Positions 1 through 11,213 of a stretch of DNA of 64,000 nt are shown piece after piece. A model generated the notes under the pieces. It had not been told where the DNA came from, made no database searches, and worked only from the letters and a program-made list of their open reading frames with translations. The first letter of the stretch is position 1. Each line of letters starts with the position of its first letter. Source of the stretch: Xylaria sp. FL1777 (Eukaryota > Ascomycota > Sordariomycetes > Xylariales > Xylariaceae); the NCBI GenBank assembly GCA_022578965.1, contig MU400671.1, positions 30,808-94,807 on the forward strand. Reading direction: 5' to 3'. A program made the translations under genes and the position numbers.

Positions 1-545
1 CACAAACCACCTACATACATCCATACATAGAGATATAAATAAAAATATCTAGTATTCTCTGTACCTACACATGTAGGTAGGTATGTAGGTGAGTACTAAG
101 GTATCTAAAGTATGAGATGTTTACGTAGTACCTTGCACGTTTAGGTAAGCAGGTACTACGGTACGTGTGCCTACCGAGGTACATAGAGCATACCTGTAGG
201 TAAGAGAGGTACATGTAAGCGGGTCGAATCTCTACTACTGTAGGTACCCCACATCGAGCATAGAGTACGCAGTACATGTAGGTACTGCCTATGTATGTAT
301 ACTAGAATATTATGTAAAATATCACTTACATAACTCAGCGCCAAAACCTTATACCCAATAGTAAACATAGATTCCGAGCCAAAGTCCCAATTGTGATGAG
401 TTGAGAGGTAGGCATACTGCGTAGGGATAAAGGGTCTGAAATAGTAAATACAGTACAACAGTGTAGAGTTTTACCTGAGGATTAATATGCGCACATGTGT
501 GCTGCCTTACTAATGTACTGTGCATGTATTATCTGCTACATACGC

Positions 546-588
546 TAGCGTAAAGGAGGGGGTATGGGAGACAATCACCGTGAGTGAT
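546..588 (+). repeat. Dispersed repeat, copy 1 (partner at 24480-24523)
   Basis: About 43 bases starting TAGCGTAAAGGAGG match 24480-24523 with a few substitutions and two single-base gaps. Both copies run into ACAATCAC-GTGA. The sequences beyond differ. A shared segment at two intergenic sites 24 kb apart suggests the end of a small mobile element or SINE-like family. Two copies are too few to define its borders. Confidence 0.5.
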
Positions 589-655
589 GGTTGCACACCC
601 GGGTGCCAGTATGAGTCTACTAATTGGGAGTTAGGTTCGATTCCTGACAGCACTA
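583..655 (+). other. tRNA-like relic (degenerate tRNA or SINE head)
   Basis: A T-arm is clear: the stem at 631-635/643-647 encloses the loop TTCGATT, giving the B-box GGTTCGATTCC. Counting back 73 bases places AGTGATG (583-589) against CAGCACT (648-654), pairing 6 of 7. A D-arm GCAC/GTGC (593-596/603-606) also forms. The anticodon arm does not: only four pairs (608-611 with 618-621) and a six-base loop. It is therefore probably a dead tRNA or a tRNA-derived SINE head, not a working tRNA. Confidence 0.35.
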
Positions 656-1258
656 TTGGTATTCGCTAGTTAGCTCATCTCCGTGATAGTCACGGACCTT
701 GGAAATGGTCTCGGCTATAAGATCACTCCTGTAACCGTTTTAATTTGGTACCTACATAAGGTACCATGTACCTTAGGTACCTACCTAGGTAGGTAGTTAT
801 AGGTATGTACCTGCATGGTGCGTCAATCAGCCTGTCAGCCCCAGTGCTATTACCTAGGTATCCTACAACTCGCAAGGGCCAGCTGATGCTCGAGCTAGGT
901 CTTAGCCTTTGCACCGAAATTTTAGAGGTATACTACATGTGCTGTAGTAGATTACTACCTCTAGGTATGTATGCAATCAGACGGAGATAGGTTATTGTTG
1001 TCCCACAGTTCCCGGAGCCTACGGAGTTAAGCCAGAAGCGTGCAAGCCGCAGGGAAACTGTACCTATACTGCACTACGTAAGTAAGCCTACCTAATTATA
1101 TATATCCCTAGGTAGGTATATAAACATGAGATATATAAACATGAGATCTTCCAACGTGAGGCTACTCGCTGCCAGGTGGACATGGCGATTCACCAATCTA
1201 TCGAGCTCTTTCCTACATCTCACACTACACAAACATAGCTTGTCCAAATACAAGCACA

Positions 1259-2469
1259 ATGCACTTAATCCTCACTGGGGCCACAGTAAGCTGCTTATTG
1301 AATAGATCCCCCTCCTCCTCCTCCCTCGTGTTGTTCCGTTTGCATGTAGACGTCGCACCACAAGTCCTGACAGGAGTCATAGGGCCTAATAGGGTCTGGT
1401 GTGCTAGACGCCATGATCAAGATGAAAGACGTCACCAAGATATCTATCCTGAGTCGGAGACCAGTACCAATGGCCGAGGACACCAAAGACCCTCGAATCA
1501 ACGTCATCATTCACAAGGACTTTACCAAATATGAGTCTGCAGTCCTTGACCAACTGAAGGGCGCTCGAGGTTGTGTGGTGCGTATAGCCCCCACCCGGGC
1601 CGTCCTGTAGCCTCCCTATCTCGCATCATTGAGCAGTTTCTGTAACGCTGAACTTCGACATCTCGACTGACATGCTTGCATGCGCGTAGTGGGCCTGTAA
1701 GCCAAACCCAGCTGTATTCTTCACCAACTCCACCGTTTCCTTGCGATATAGCTCTGGCCTGTGGTTGCTTTGCTATATTGGGACCCTATTTGCACACAAA
1801 GTCTGATTGAGCACTCCATACAGCCGATAACTGACTCTGAACGGTATAGTGGGCATTAGCCAGACTCAAGTTAGCAAGGAGTGGGTTATGCGCAGTCGCT
1901 TATCGATGCGATCTGTCGGGCTTTAGCTACATGTCATGCTTTGCTAATTCGTGTATAGAGACTATATAAAGATTACGAAGGACTACGCACTCGCCGCAGG
2001 CGAAGCGTTCCAAGACCTCGCTCACGAAAACGAGCCCTTCAATTTCGTCTACGTCTCTGGCCGCGGAGCGACAGTAGACCCGGGTCGGTTCTCGCTCATA
2101 TTCGCCCGCGTGAAAGGAGAAACGGAGATCGCGCTCGCCGAACTGCGTAAGAAGAACCCTCTACTGCACGCCAGCTCTATTCGCCCAGCCGTCGTTGACG
2201 GAACGGCCCACAAGGCGATACAACAGTACATTCCCACAGCGCCGCTGTTATATCGCACAATCGCTCCCTTCATGCTCACACCTGTCCGGGTTGGACTTCC
2301 CAGTGTGCACAGTCCTACTCAGCCGCTCGGCCGATTCCTCGCGGAAATGGCTATGGGCAAACATGTGGTTACTTCTACTCAGGACATCTCCATGATTGGC
2401 GAATTTCCCATCCTGGAAAACTCAGCTTTTAGGCGACTCGCCAGGTTGGATTCCAAACAAGGCGCATAG
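1259..2469 (+). CDS. NAD(P)-binding epimerase/atypical SDR-like protein (junction doubtful)
   Basis: The protein looks like the small fungal Rossmann-fold group related to nucleoside-sugar epimerases; its substrate is unknown. Exon 1 (1259-1285) encodes MHLILTGAT. After an intron (1286-1382) exon 2 (1383-about 1577) continues GLIGSGVLDAM, which completes the TGATGxxG nucleotide-binding loop. A third small exon near 1850-1880 encodes GISQTQVSKE. The intron GTGGGT...TATAG (1881-1958) joins it in frame to exon 4 (1959-2469), with EDYIKITKDYA, a Y-x-x-x-K-like region and a normal C-terminus. The exon 2/3 junction is the weak point. The best donor (GTGCGT at 1578) and acceptor (1849) give the wrong frame; a poorer donor at 1573 (GTGTGG) restores it but drops about four residues. 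The gene may be a recent pseudogene or mis-modelled. Confidence 0.6.
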
Positions 2470-2700
2470 AATTAAAAACTTTTTAAAGTATATGTATTAG
2501 ACGACCCCCAGGTCTATCTACTCAGAGAGGTGGGTGGCTTTGTACAGAATCTGTTGGTTAGCCGTTGAGGCAACAGGGAATTGCGCAGGCAGAACGGTAA
2601 TATGCAACATCAATTCAGGAATCTCACCACTGCACATATGGTTTCGTCTAGAAAGTTTTATCTCCAAAAAGTGCTACTAAAAGCTCAGTCTGGAGATATC

Positions 2701-4772
2701 CTAGTACTCGTATCTCCATCTAGGGTCCGCGTCGCCTCTCCAATCCGGAACTTCCCCGATCTCCTTAAGCTCTTCCGCAATCAAGGCGCGCTGCTTGTTC
2801 TCCTTCCTCAGGACGATGGCCAGAAGCATCACAACTACAGCATTCGCCAACAAGTAACCCAGCGCGAACGAATGTCCCAGAATGAACCGCGGTCCGTCGT
2901 TTGTCCGGTACAACTGAGTCCCTACCACGGCACCGACGTTACCAATACTGATCTGCATGGCGGTAGCAGTCGCTCTCTTCGTCTGCCCCGACACGTTAAT
3001 GGTCGGCCAGGATAGGACGAGGGCCGTCGCGGGGTATATCCCTCCCGCGGCGAAGAACACGGCGACATAGCTTACCCCAGGCCGGGCCACCGGGTCGGTG
3101 TTGCCGAGCAATACAGAGTATCCAATGGCGGCAAAAATAGCCGAACCTCCAATAAACATAGCCCGCTTGCCCAGACGCTCCGATAGTACGGCGACCGTTA
3201 CCGTCGTCCCGAATGCAAAGGCATACGGTGGCACCGTGAGCAGCTGTGCCGTGGCGGCGGCATAGCCCAAGTTGGTGATGATAGTCGGCTGAAGGCCGAT
3301 TAATTAGTCCAGCTCGCCATGAAGGAAGATTATGCTTTGCGTCCACTCACCAGGAATAGTGACAGCGTGTATAGAGGAAGACTCATAGTGTGGAATCCCA
3401 ACCCGTACAGCCAGCATTTGGGATCTCGGAGAGCCTCTCGTACAGCAGCCCAGCTAAAGTCTTCCTCGTTCGTCGCGTCGCAATCTGCCGCCAGTCGCTG
3501 ACGTACAAGTTTCCGCTCGTCATCGTTGAGAAACTTACTCGTGTCCGGGTAATTATGTATAAACCCATAGGACGCCGCGGCGATGAGCACGGTCGCGATA
3601 CCCTCCTATTTGCGATAGTTAATGAATTTCCAAAATATAAAGGGGGGGGGCCAAAAACATACGAGTATGAAGATCCAACGCCATCCATTTGTCCACACCA
3701 CGCCCTTAAGTCTTCCGATGGCCTTGGAAAAGTTTAGTCGTGGGATAGCCCCCTTTTTTTTCCCTCGGAGGGGGGAAATCGTTCAAGACAACTCACGTAG
3801 GCAAGCGCGCCTCCGAAAGCGCCGGCCAGTGATGCCGCACTGAAGAAAAGAGCCACGCGGTACTGTCGCTCTCTTCTCTTGTACCACATAGAGAAGTAGT
3901 ATGTCACTCCCGGAAACAAACCGGCCTCTGCAACGCCGAGGAAAAACCTAGCGGCCAGAAACCCAGCCCCGTTCTGCACTACACCCATCAACGTAGCGAC
4001 TATTCCCTACAGGATGATCATGTCAGTCACATAAATTAGCGGCTTTTGGAATCAAACGAAGCATCGCTCATTGTCATACAATACATCATTTTTCTGAAAT
4101 TGAAACACTCGTCTTCTAATTCGTATAAAAAGCTTCAGGGTACCTACCCACACAATGGTAAGAGTTGGAAGCCAGGTTCTCGGACTCGTTCGCTTCAAGA
4201 CTATGTTGCATGGAATCTATTCCCCGTCAGCTTCATCCACGTCTATCGGGCTCGTGTGGAATTGGGTGGGTTTTATTTATTCTGTTTACTTCAAATAGTA
4301 CGTATCCGACGAAATAGAGGCTGAGGCCTGTGAGGTAGTGATCCCCATCTACGGTAGTGTTGACGTCAGAAATAGCTATCAGATGCCGGTAAGTTATGAC
4401 TTACCTGTGTTCAAATCGCCCAGGAGACCCTCGATTTTGGCATTGCCCACTGCGGAGATGCTGAATTAGTGGTTATGCGAACCGGCTGGTTTGGTAGGAT
4501 CCCACCGTTGCTGCGGTCCAGGAAACTGAGCAGATATAAAAGACTATACAGCATACATTCCGTCAGTATCGATGCCATGTTTTATGCCCCTTGATCTGTA
4601 CCAATTTGTCTGAGGCACAAGGCGGTCCTACTTACGCAACAGCCGGTAGTAGATGTGCATCTATCTTCCGCAGCAGCGACTTCTCGGTAATCACGAGGCC
4701 AGCCGTCTCAGACACGGACGCCTCGGGGCTCTGCGAGGCGATCCCCGCGTGAGCTTTGTCGACCTCCTCCAT
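2701..4772 (-). CDS. MFS transporter, anion:cation symporter (Dal5/allantoate permease-like) family
   Basis: This is a plasma-membrane proton-coupled transporter of organic anions or vitamins; the substrate is not predictable. I rebuilt nine exons on the minus strand: 4772-4636, 4543-4506, 4449-4405, 4348-4290, 4216-4148, 4006-3797, 3722-3663, 3605-3351, 3288-2701. All phases agree and give 486 residues, normal for the family. Exon 1 carries the cytosolic lead TEKSLLRKIDAHLLP. Exons 2-3 give LLYLLSFLDRSNVGNAKIEG, the family signature of TM1. Exon 6 holds ARFFLGVAEAGLFPG (TM4), exon 7 GWRWIFIL (TM5-6), exon 8 the central loop, exon 9 TM8-12 and a normal tail ending PRWRYEY. Seven introns are GT-AG. 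The one between 3797 and 3722 ends in AAG after a good branch site, so splicing there may be weak. The 3' end faces the epimerase-like gene. Confidence 0.8.
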
Positions 4773-7700
4773 TATGAATATATATCAGGATATCCGACGC
4801 TGGGACCTCTTCACGCTGTCAAGTCAGAGAGATGATAAGTTCAATTAAGGTGGGAATATTGACCGTGTTAGAGATACTCTAGTTACCATGAACACCTAAC
4901 CCCATCCAAATTCAAAACCTTTAAGTGGCGTCTAGCGAGTCTTATTATATGTGTGGGTTTTCGACAGTACGATATGGCGTCAGAAACCAGTAACCGTCTT
5001 CAGTCATGGCGAAATTGGAACTATACTGGTTATTCTGGCTTGTGATTGGGTCTAGACGGAGCACGCCTTGACAACGTGGTAATCACGACATGGCATGTGC
5101 ATTACCTACTTCGCTCGATAGGTTAGGTATTTAACCACGTTCTCACGCACGTACACAAACACAATGTTTCTAGTAGGATAAGCCTCTCTGATCTCCATGG
5201 TCGTTATTTTGCTTGCCGCGGTTACTAATCGTGTTGCGCTTCCTAAATCGCTCGTCGCTTTGCTTAGATAGATCCTATCTAATGCGAGAAAATTCAGTCT
5301 TCTAGCCAAGACACTCGTCGCAAAACTGACAGCGCCTAAGTACTAAATAGAAGCATATCGGGACACTTCAGCAGCGTCAAGAATCGAAATCATCTAAGCT
5401 CCTAATTGCTGTCGAAGCTTGTGCTGTCTACATGCCGAGTGCCTAGAGTAGCGTATTACTGTAAGCATTGTACCTTTTTTTCTTCATTGTAAATGACAAT
5501 GAGTAGTAGCTTGAGTTTTCTCTTCAGAATCGCCAATACCTAGATAATTGTTTTAAATTGCGTAGTTTAACGGAAATAGCCTGTGACAAGCAAGTGTCTA
5601 CATACCCCTTTCATTTATTTGTAAGTAGCGCTGAGCTAGAAGTGGCCACTGTTTAATATGCCGGGACACAAATATAACGATTTATAAAAAATAAGGTTCA
5701 CGCATTAATAGAGGTTCTGGATCGTTAATGGAATTAGGGTTAGAAGGTTGTGTTAAATACGCAATTATCAGAAAACAAAATAATACATTAAACTTTAGCT
5801 AACATGCCAGCTCAAACATACCTTAGGTACCTTTTTAAAATACGATATATAATAACTAGGTGAATAAAGTTGTTTAAATTTGTATGAATAGTGTATTAGC
5901 GATCAAGATAGTTAGCTGCCGATGATCTGGTGGCATTATGGGATAAGTTCTGTAACTAGGGAAAAAGATAATGTTCTGTATACTATTCGTACGCTTCCAA
6001 ATCACAATTTTTTTTCTTAAGTACGAATAATTGGTATTTAATCACGCCTTTTGTGTGCTTATTTAGTGTACTTCGTGCTCACTTACCATGGCAGCAGCAG
6101 CAACTACGCACCTTTTCTTCCCCACTCTCACCCTCTCCTTTATTCGTATGTATTTTAATTTATCTATCTCTCTATCCATCTATATATATAGTGACGGCTC
6201 TACTTGGTAGTTGTACAGCAGGCTCCACGATAGTCGTATCCGCTGAATACTATGGGTTGCAGGACTAGGGTCGCAGCAGGATAGAAGTAGCTTAATTGTG
6301 GGGAGACAGTCTAGTATTTACTATATAAAGATGAGTTCCCTCCCAATACTTCTTGGGGGGACTCAGGAATCAATAATATTGAGCCCTTACCCATACCTAC
6401 GACCTAGCAGCTACCCTTCAGTGACCCAACTTCACTCTGGAGACAAACACCTCTGACAGGACTACCCCAACAAGGCTATTCAGCTCGCTTATTTAAGACA
6501 CATCGAGACGCCTTTCATAAATCCCAAAGGCCAATAGAGTTGTATAAATAAACCTATATTTCTAACCTCGTCGTTAGAGGGCTTCCTAGTAGTCATACAA
6601 ACACTAACGCTATAAAACATAATAATAACTGAGCACACTCCCCACGCTCTAGTTTAAGCCCATGATATAATAGGCCTATCACCTGGCCGGTAGGGCCTAT
6701 AGCTCGACCCAATAGATATCTTTCTTTTGCTCTTTCTTCAACTCTCTCGACAGCTACTGCAAAGCCGAACACATCGACGACAGATCTAATTAATAGGTGC
6801 AAACGTATGTGTACCAGGCTTCACGTTACTGTTTTGGCACATGACAAGGGCAAAGCACTGGCTCTCAGGTCACAAATTGTCTTACATTTCGAAATATTAA
6901 TAATGGTGTGGTTTATGGCATGGAATTATTCATTCCTTACTAATTGAAAATCTTCACGGCGTCGAATTACAATGCTCTTATGAACTAGGCACTTCCATTG
7001 GGACTAGTCTTCTTATTGATTGTGTTGGGTGATGTTTATATGCTTTGTTATAGTAAGTCAAAAGTTAAGACAATTAACTTTAGTTGGTACCACGGAAGTA
7101 GCATGGATGAAGTAATCTGCGAAGTGGTGGATATGAGGTGAAGGGGTTTTAGGGGTATCTACGAAGGGTGTCATTGGGGCAAACGCATCCTAATCAAACA
7201 TATATCAACCTGTATATTGACGATCTTGGTACGAAGATGATATTGTGTGTATAGATGGATGGGTATATTGATTATTCTACGTCGTGTTGTCCCACGTATC
7301 TTCTTTGCTTGGATCATCTGAGCGCCGTTACCTTCTCAGATACACCCAAGGTTTCCGTGGATGACCAAGTCTTACATAGCTCTGAACACCCCTAAGGCTG
7401 CATATTTTTTAATTGAGGTTATATTGAACTCCCTTCCCTTCCCCCACCCACCATCCATTTAATATCAACGAAGAACGCGGAGGGGTAGGCCATTGGCACG
7501 GGCCCACGCGTTGGTTCCGTATGCGGCGATCTACTCGGCTGAATTCACTCGCCACTTCTGCCCTGTGACTCCAATCTGGCTATGGGGCACGATCCGGTCC
7601 TTCGGGGAACCGTGACAAGTACAAAATAGTTTCCTGACTAAGTCATATGTCATAATCAATTAAGCGATGGGAATGCGAGGGCCACGAGGCTTTAGTGACG

Positions 7701-7827
7701 TTTATTTTAACGATGGACTGCCGAGTTCGAAACTGATTGCTAGGTTGATCGTGCAAATCATCCCCCCCGTTAGCATTACACCCGACAAAATATCAGCAGA
7801 CATTTCATTTATATTCTACTCAGCAGA
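4773..7827. other. Long gene-free stretch
   Basis: About 3 kb without a supportable gene. Frames are short and fragmented, composition is moderately AT-rich, and no intron-joined exons with family motifs were found. The first few hundred bases lie upstream of the MFS transporter start and should hold its promoter. A TACCTTAGGTACC-type motif occurs at about 5819-5832. Old degraded repeats are possible but not recognisable by eye. Confidence 0.5.
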
Positions 7828-8526
7828 ATGTTGGGCCATCAGGGTCTCCTCATGATCTTCGCATCGCGCCTCGTCCTTGGCGGTTTGCTGGGAATGAGAG
7901 CAAGCCCTACGGCTAGCGGCCAGTTCGGGCTCTATGCTTATGGAGGCGGCATTGGTGGCGCTCAGGTCTTTTATTCCAATGGTAAGCCACGAATAATGGA
8001 GAATCATCACTAGGGATAGATCGAGTACCTATTGACAGTACGTGTTTGAAGGCGTGGCTTTCGTTGGCAACCAGACGCAGATGGAGGATGAAGAGGCGGC
8101 TAGTGTCGTTTGTAAGTCGGATCAATCCTCGACTAGGAGCTGGTCATTTCTTATGCGAATTTACATGCAGTCACCACGGGGCCAAACAACGCTTTCGTCG
8201 GTAACCCTGACATGAAGTCGAGTCGTGGAATCCCCTCGTGGTCGAACAAGGCATTCTTTATACCGACCTCAACGTCCTCGTCACACGACGTCGGGTTCAC
8301 GAGCAAGACCGGCACGGACAGGGACACGTCGGGGTTTGTCTTCTATGGTGCAACGGCTCTGCATCAGAGCGCAGACAAGACTCTCCAAGGCTTATGGTAC
8401 GTGCTCCCGACACAGGCTCGGAGAGTTTGGTCTCTGCACTGGAATGCAACGAGCGATAAGGGCGACGGTCATCTGTCCGTAACATTGAGGAGCGTGGCGC
8501 CTGTTCAGCCCTTTGACTCGGCTTAG
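7828..8526 (+). CDS. Small secreted protein of unknown function (possible frameshift)
   Basis: Exon 1 (7828-7981) opens with a hydrophobic signal-like segment, then SGQFGLYAYGGGIGGAQVFYSN. After an intron, exon 2 (8039-8111) encodes YVFEGVAFVGNQTQ. A clean intron GTAAGT...TGCAG (8112-8170) joins exon 3 (8171-8526), which contains FVGNPDM, SGFVFYGATA, LQGLWYVLPTQ, VWSLHWNATSDKGDGH and SVTLRSVAP. The pattern resembles a cysteine-poor family of conserved secreted hypothetical proteins in ascomycetes; no enzyme motif is visible. The donor at 7982 (GTAAGC) leaves one extra base and the only good acceptor (8038) starts a codon, so exons 1 and 2 are out of frame. The gene may be a young pseudogene or use an unseen splice site. 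Confidence 0.5.
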
Positions 8527-9228
8527 GAGGAGCCGTGCCGTGAGCTGAGATACCTTCAGTCAAGTGGTGGGGGGGCATGGGCATTAAGGGTTGGGTATAA
8601 TTAATAAATTGGACGAGACGAGTTTCCAGCTCCTTAGGTAGTAACATATGTGTTTCTCCCCTAACCTTTATGTAATCAATAAACAATCAATAGTTAAGTA
8701 ATAGTTTCAAGATATCTGATCGTTAATTCAATGTTTAACTCAATGTTGAAAAGAGTTTAAACGTTGAAATTTTGGCCAACTATGTAAATGTGTGAATGTA
8801 GAATGTACATAGATAAGTAGGTATACTACATAGTGTACCTATATGGCACTCAAGTCCCGAGGTTCCTTCCCTGTACCTTATCATACTGCTGGTAAGTAAA
8901 TACTACATGGTAATCCGAATCCGGTAACGGCAGTACTCGACGGATACCGGTGCTAGGCGGACTCGCGCCGCCGAAAGAATCCAGTCCTTGCCGTTCCGCA
9001 AGTCGAGACAAGGGCGCGCGCCAGCAGGAGAAAAAGATGGAGATTGGAGATAAGTTGAAATCCTCCGCCCGCTCTGTTTTCAATACCTGCTTAGTCTAAT
9101 CTGTCCAGTCTTATTCTTGACTATACATTGATGACGGCCGCCTAAATCTAAGAACCGGCATTTCCAAACTAGTTGCTTGTGTGTGCCTACGTCTATACCG
9201 GTGTGCTCATAATAGACACGATTGCAAC
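8527..9228. other. Intergenic stretch before the GNAT gene
   Basis: No convincing gene. A GC-richer patch (about 8920-9080) has a 77-codon open frame on the minus strand with no recognisable domain and no flanking exons. The last 150 bases presumably contain the promoter of the acetyltransferase gene starting at 9229. Confidence 0.45.
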
Positions 9229-9915
9229 ATGGCGCCTCCTCCTTCTTGCCAAGTTCGGCATGCCCGCCGAGAAGGTACTTGCCATTGCCCTCTTATCAGA
9301 GTCCTATTGGTGTGATAACTACTGATCACACCGTTCTGACTTAGATATTCCATCAATCCTGCAAATGATCCGCGAGTTGGCTGACTATGAGCACGAGCTG
9401 GACGCCGTCGAAGCTACCGAGGCTTCGCTTGATGCTACCATAGCATTTGCGCCCGATGGTGTCGAGTCTACTACAGCCGCCCCAAATACTGAGCCAATCA
9501 CTGCAACGCGCCCGTCACGCTGCCTCGTACTCTTCAACGAGGAAGCCAAGCCCTCGGGGATGGCCTTATACTTCTACAACTATAGTACTTGGCGTGCTAA
9601 GGCCGGCATCTACCGTGAGTAACCCAGGATCCCTCTCTCCTAGAAGAGTGATGATACCAACGCTGAGATCTTTCAGTCGAGGACCTATTTGTGCGTCCGA
9701 GCGAGAGGAAGAAGGGATATGGGAAGAGGCTGCTTGCTGAACTGGCTAAGGAGGTCGTCAGTATGGACGGGGGCAGACTCGATTGGAGCGTCCTTAAATG
9801 GAATGAGCCGAGCATCAAGTTCTACGAGTCGATTGGCGCCAAAGCTATGAACGAGTGGGTCGGTATGCGTGTTGATCATGAGGGTTTGACTAAACTGGCT
9901 TCCCTGTTAGACTAG
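9229..9915 (+). CDS. GNAT-family N-acetyltransferase, SSAT/thialysine acetyltransferase-like
   Basis: Three exons (9229-9274, 9345-9614, 9677-9915) with consistent phases give 184 residues. The introns are short (70 and 62 bases) with GTACTT/TTAG and GTGAGT/CAG borders. The N-terminus has the usual start of the group (CQVRHARREDIPSILQMIRE LADYE, broken by intron 1). Exon 3 begins LEDLFV, then the acetyl-CoA pyrophosphate loop RKKGYGKRLL (motif A, R-x-x-G-x-G/A). Next comes a WNEPSIKFYESIGA segment (motif B) typical of spermidine/spermine or thialysine acetyltransferases. It should transfer acetyl from acetyl-CoA to a small amine in the cytosol; the substrate is inferred, not shown. The gene looks intact and ends 143 bases from the convergent LYR gene. 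Confidence 0.8.
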
Positions 9916-10058
9916 AGATGGGAAGAACCAAGAAAAGAATGCCGAGTATTGTGCGGGAAAAAATCGAGATAGACACTGTACAGGACTAGAATGGGAGGGA
10001 CGGCTGCGGCTAGAATTATGCGTACAAGAGCAAGAACATAAATACCTTGCATTCGCCT

Positions 10059-11171
10059 TCATCCCTTCGATGATGGTTTTGCCGTTGGCGATACAATTCC
10101 GTTATTTGCAATACCTTGGAAGAATGAAAGATTTCTAGGCGACGGCGCCGAGATTTTTCGCTCGTTGGACCCCCAAGACACGGACCACTTCTGCTTCCCG
10201 GGGCTCTTTTGGAGGAGGGGTGACATGGTCCAGATACGACCATAGATACGCTGCAGCCTTCGCGGACTGATGACTTTAACGCCGATGGGTCTACCGTGAC
10301 CTCGAGGGTCCTGGTCCTCCTTGCCTGTGAGAGTCTTTTGCTGGCGGCTGTTTCCCCTCTCTATGACACGCGCGGGTTTCAGGACATGTTGGGACCAATC
10401 CCACTGCTCGCTCACCGAGTCGGGACTGCTGTCCTGAACGGATCGAGCGACAGGTCTTCTTCGCGGGGTTCTGAACTCGTCAGCGCTTGCTTCGCCATGA
10501 GCCAGAGAGGCCAGGTGGTCCCATTCGCCCCGAGGTAATGGAGGTAGGAGTTGCTTGAGGACACTGGCCCAATGTTTCTTGAGCTTGTTACGAACGAGTT
10601 TGGGGCGAAAGGGTCGGCCGAAGCAGTTCGTCCCGCTGGTGATGTACTTGGTATCGAGGAGGCGGCGCATGTGGTGGGGCCAATCACGGGCCTGCTGGGC
10701 GATTTGGGATCGGGCGAGGGCGGAGATCATGTCGAGAGACCAGTTGTCGAGCCAATCGTGCCTGTGAGGCGCGGCAGCAGTCGCGGTGCCAGGCGTGCGG
10801 CTGGAGGGCGAAGAAGCGAGGACGTGGTCAACGCGGCATCGTTCCAGCTGGGCGGTGTCGGCGGGAGGAGGCTGGCCGAGCTGCGAAGTGGCCAGGATGC
10901 GTCTTCGCTTGCCGACACGTCCGGTGGCCATGAGGCAGAGGTGCTCCAGTCGCTTAATGTTGCCGGCATTGGCAGAGCGCAGATAGCGCAGAGAAGAGTG
11001 TGCCTGCGTGACGTGGGGTTTGGGGGGGTTCGTATGGCGACAGTCGCGAAACCGTTGCTGGACGCGCGAGGTGATCCATGGCCGGCAGAGGGCCGGGAGG
11101 TAGGTGGATTCGCGGAGGAGATGGCGGTAGATATGGAGAGTAGTCTGTGGGTGGGGGATCTGAAGCGGCAT
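10059..11171 (-). CDS. Cup1-like LYR-motif protein
   Basis: A single-exon frame of 370 residues starting from a true ATG. The N-terminus has an LYR-like signature: HIYRHLLRESTYLP followed by a basic helix RVQQRFRDCRH, as in Complex1_LYR proteins that bind acyl-ACP or assemble mitochondrial complexes. The centre has a second conserved block, NCFGRPFRPKLVRNKLKKHW, then LLPPLPRGEWDHL. Together these match the fungal LYR-motif-containing Cup1-like group. Function is poorly known and a mitochondrial role is inferred. The start codon lies only 42 bp from the end of a large retrotransposon block (11214-24210), so the original promoter has probably been displaced by 13 kb. Long antisense frames over this gene are shadows of its GC-rich codons. 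Confidence 0.75.
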   Translation of the reverse strand: MPLQIPHPQTTLHIYRHLLRESTYLPALCRPWITSRVQQRFRDCRHTNPPKPHVTQAHSSLRYLRSANAGNIKRLEHLCLMATGRVGKRRRILATSQLGQPPPADTAQLERCRVDHVLASSPSSRTPGTATAAAPHRHDWLDNWSLDMISALARSQIAQQARDWPHHMRRLLDTKYITSGTNCFGRPFRPKLVRNKLKKHWASVLKQLLPPLPRGEWDHLASLAHGEASADEFRTPRRRPVARSVQDSSPDSVSEQWDWSQHVLKPARVIERGNSRQQKTLTGKEDQDPRGHGRPIGVKVISPRRLQRIYGRIWTMSPLLQKSPGKQKWSVSWGSNERKISAPSPRNLSFFQGIANNGIVSPTAKPSSKG

Positions 11172-11213
11172 CGTGAATTATTGTTGTAGGTAGGTAAGGT
11201 AGGTAGGCGTAGA

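Larger units (their letters stand above)
1..1258. other. Intergenic DNA with TAGGTA-type repeats and a tRNA-like relic
   Basis: No reading frame here looks like a gene; the open frames are short and stop often. The stretch is rich in the short palindromic motif TACCTAGGTA and its pieces (for example around 770-812, 850-866 and 1096-1132). The same motif recurs in intergenic DNA throughout the window. A tRNA-like fold (583-655) and one copy of a dispersed repeat (546-588) also lie here. The last 100 bases precede the epimerase-like gene and probably hold its promoter. Confidence 0.6.

Noticed and set aside
583..655. Functional tRNA gene
   Set aside because: T-arm, D-arm and acceptor pair, but the anticodon arm has only four pairs and a six-base loop, and one acceptor pair is mismatched.
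10551..11189. 212-codon open frame on the plus strand
   Set aside because: It is antisense to the Cup1-like LYR gene, whose motifs are clear, and its peptide has no domain and is typical of a GC-rich shadow.
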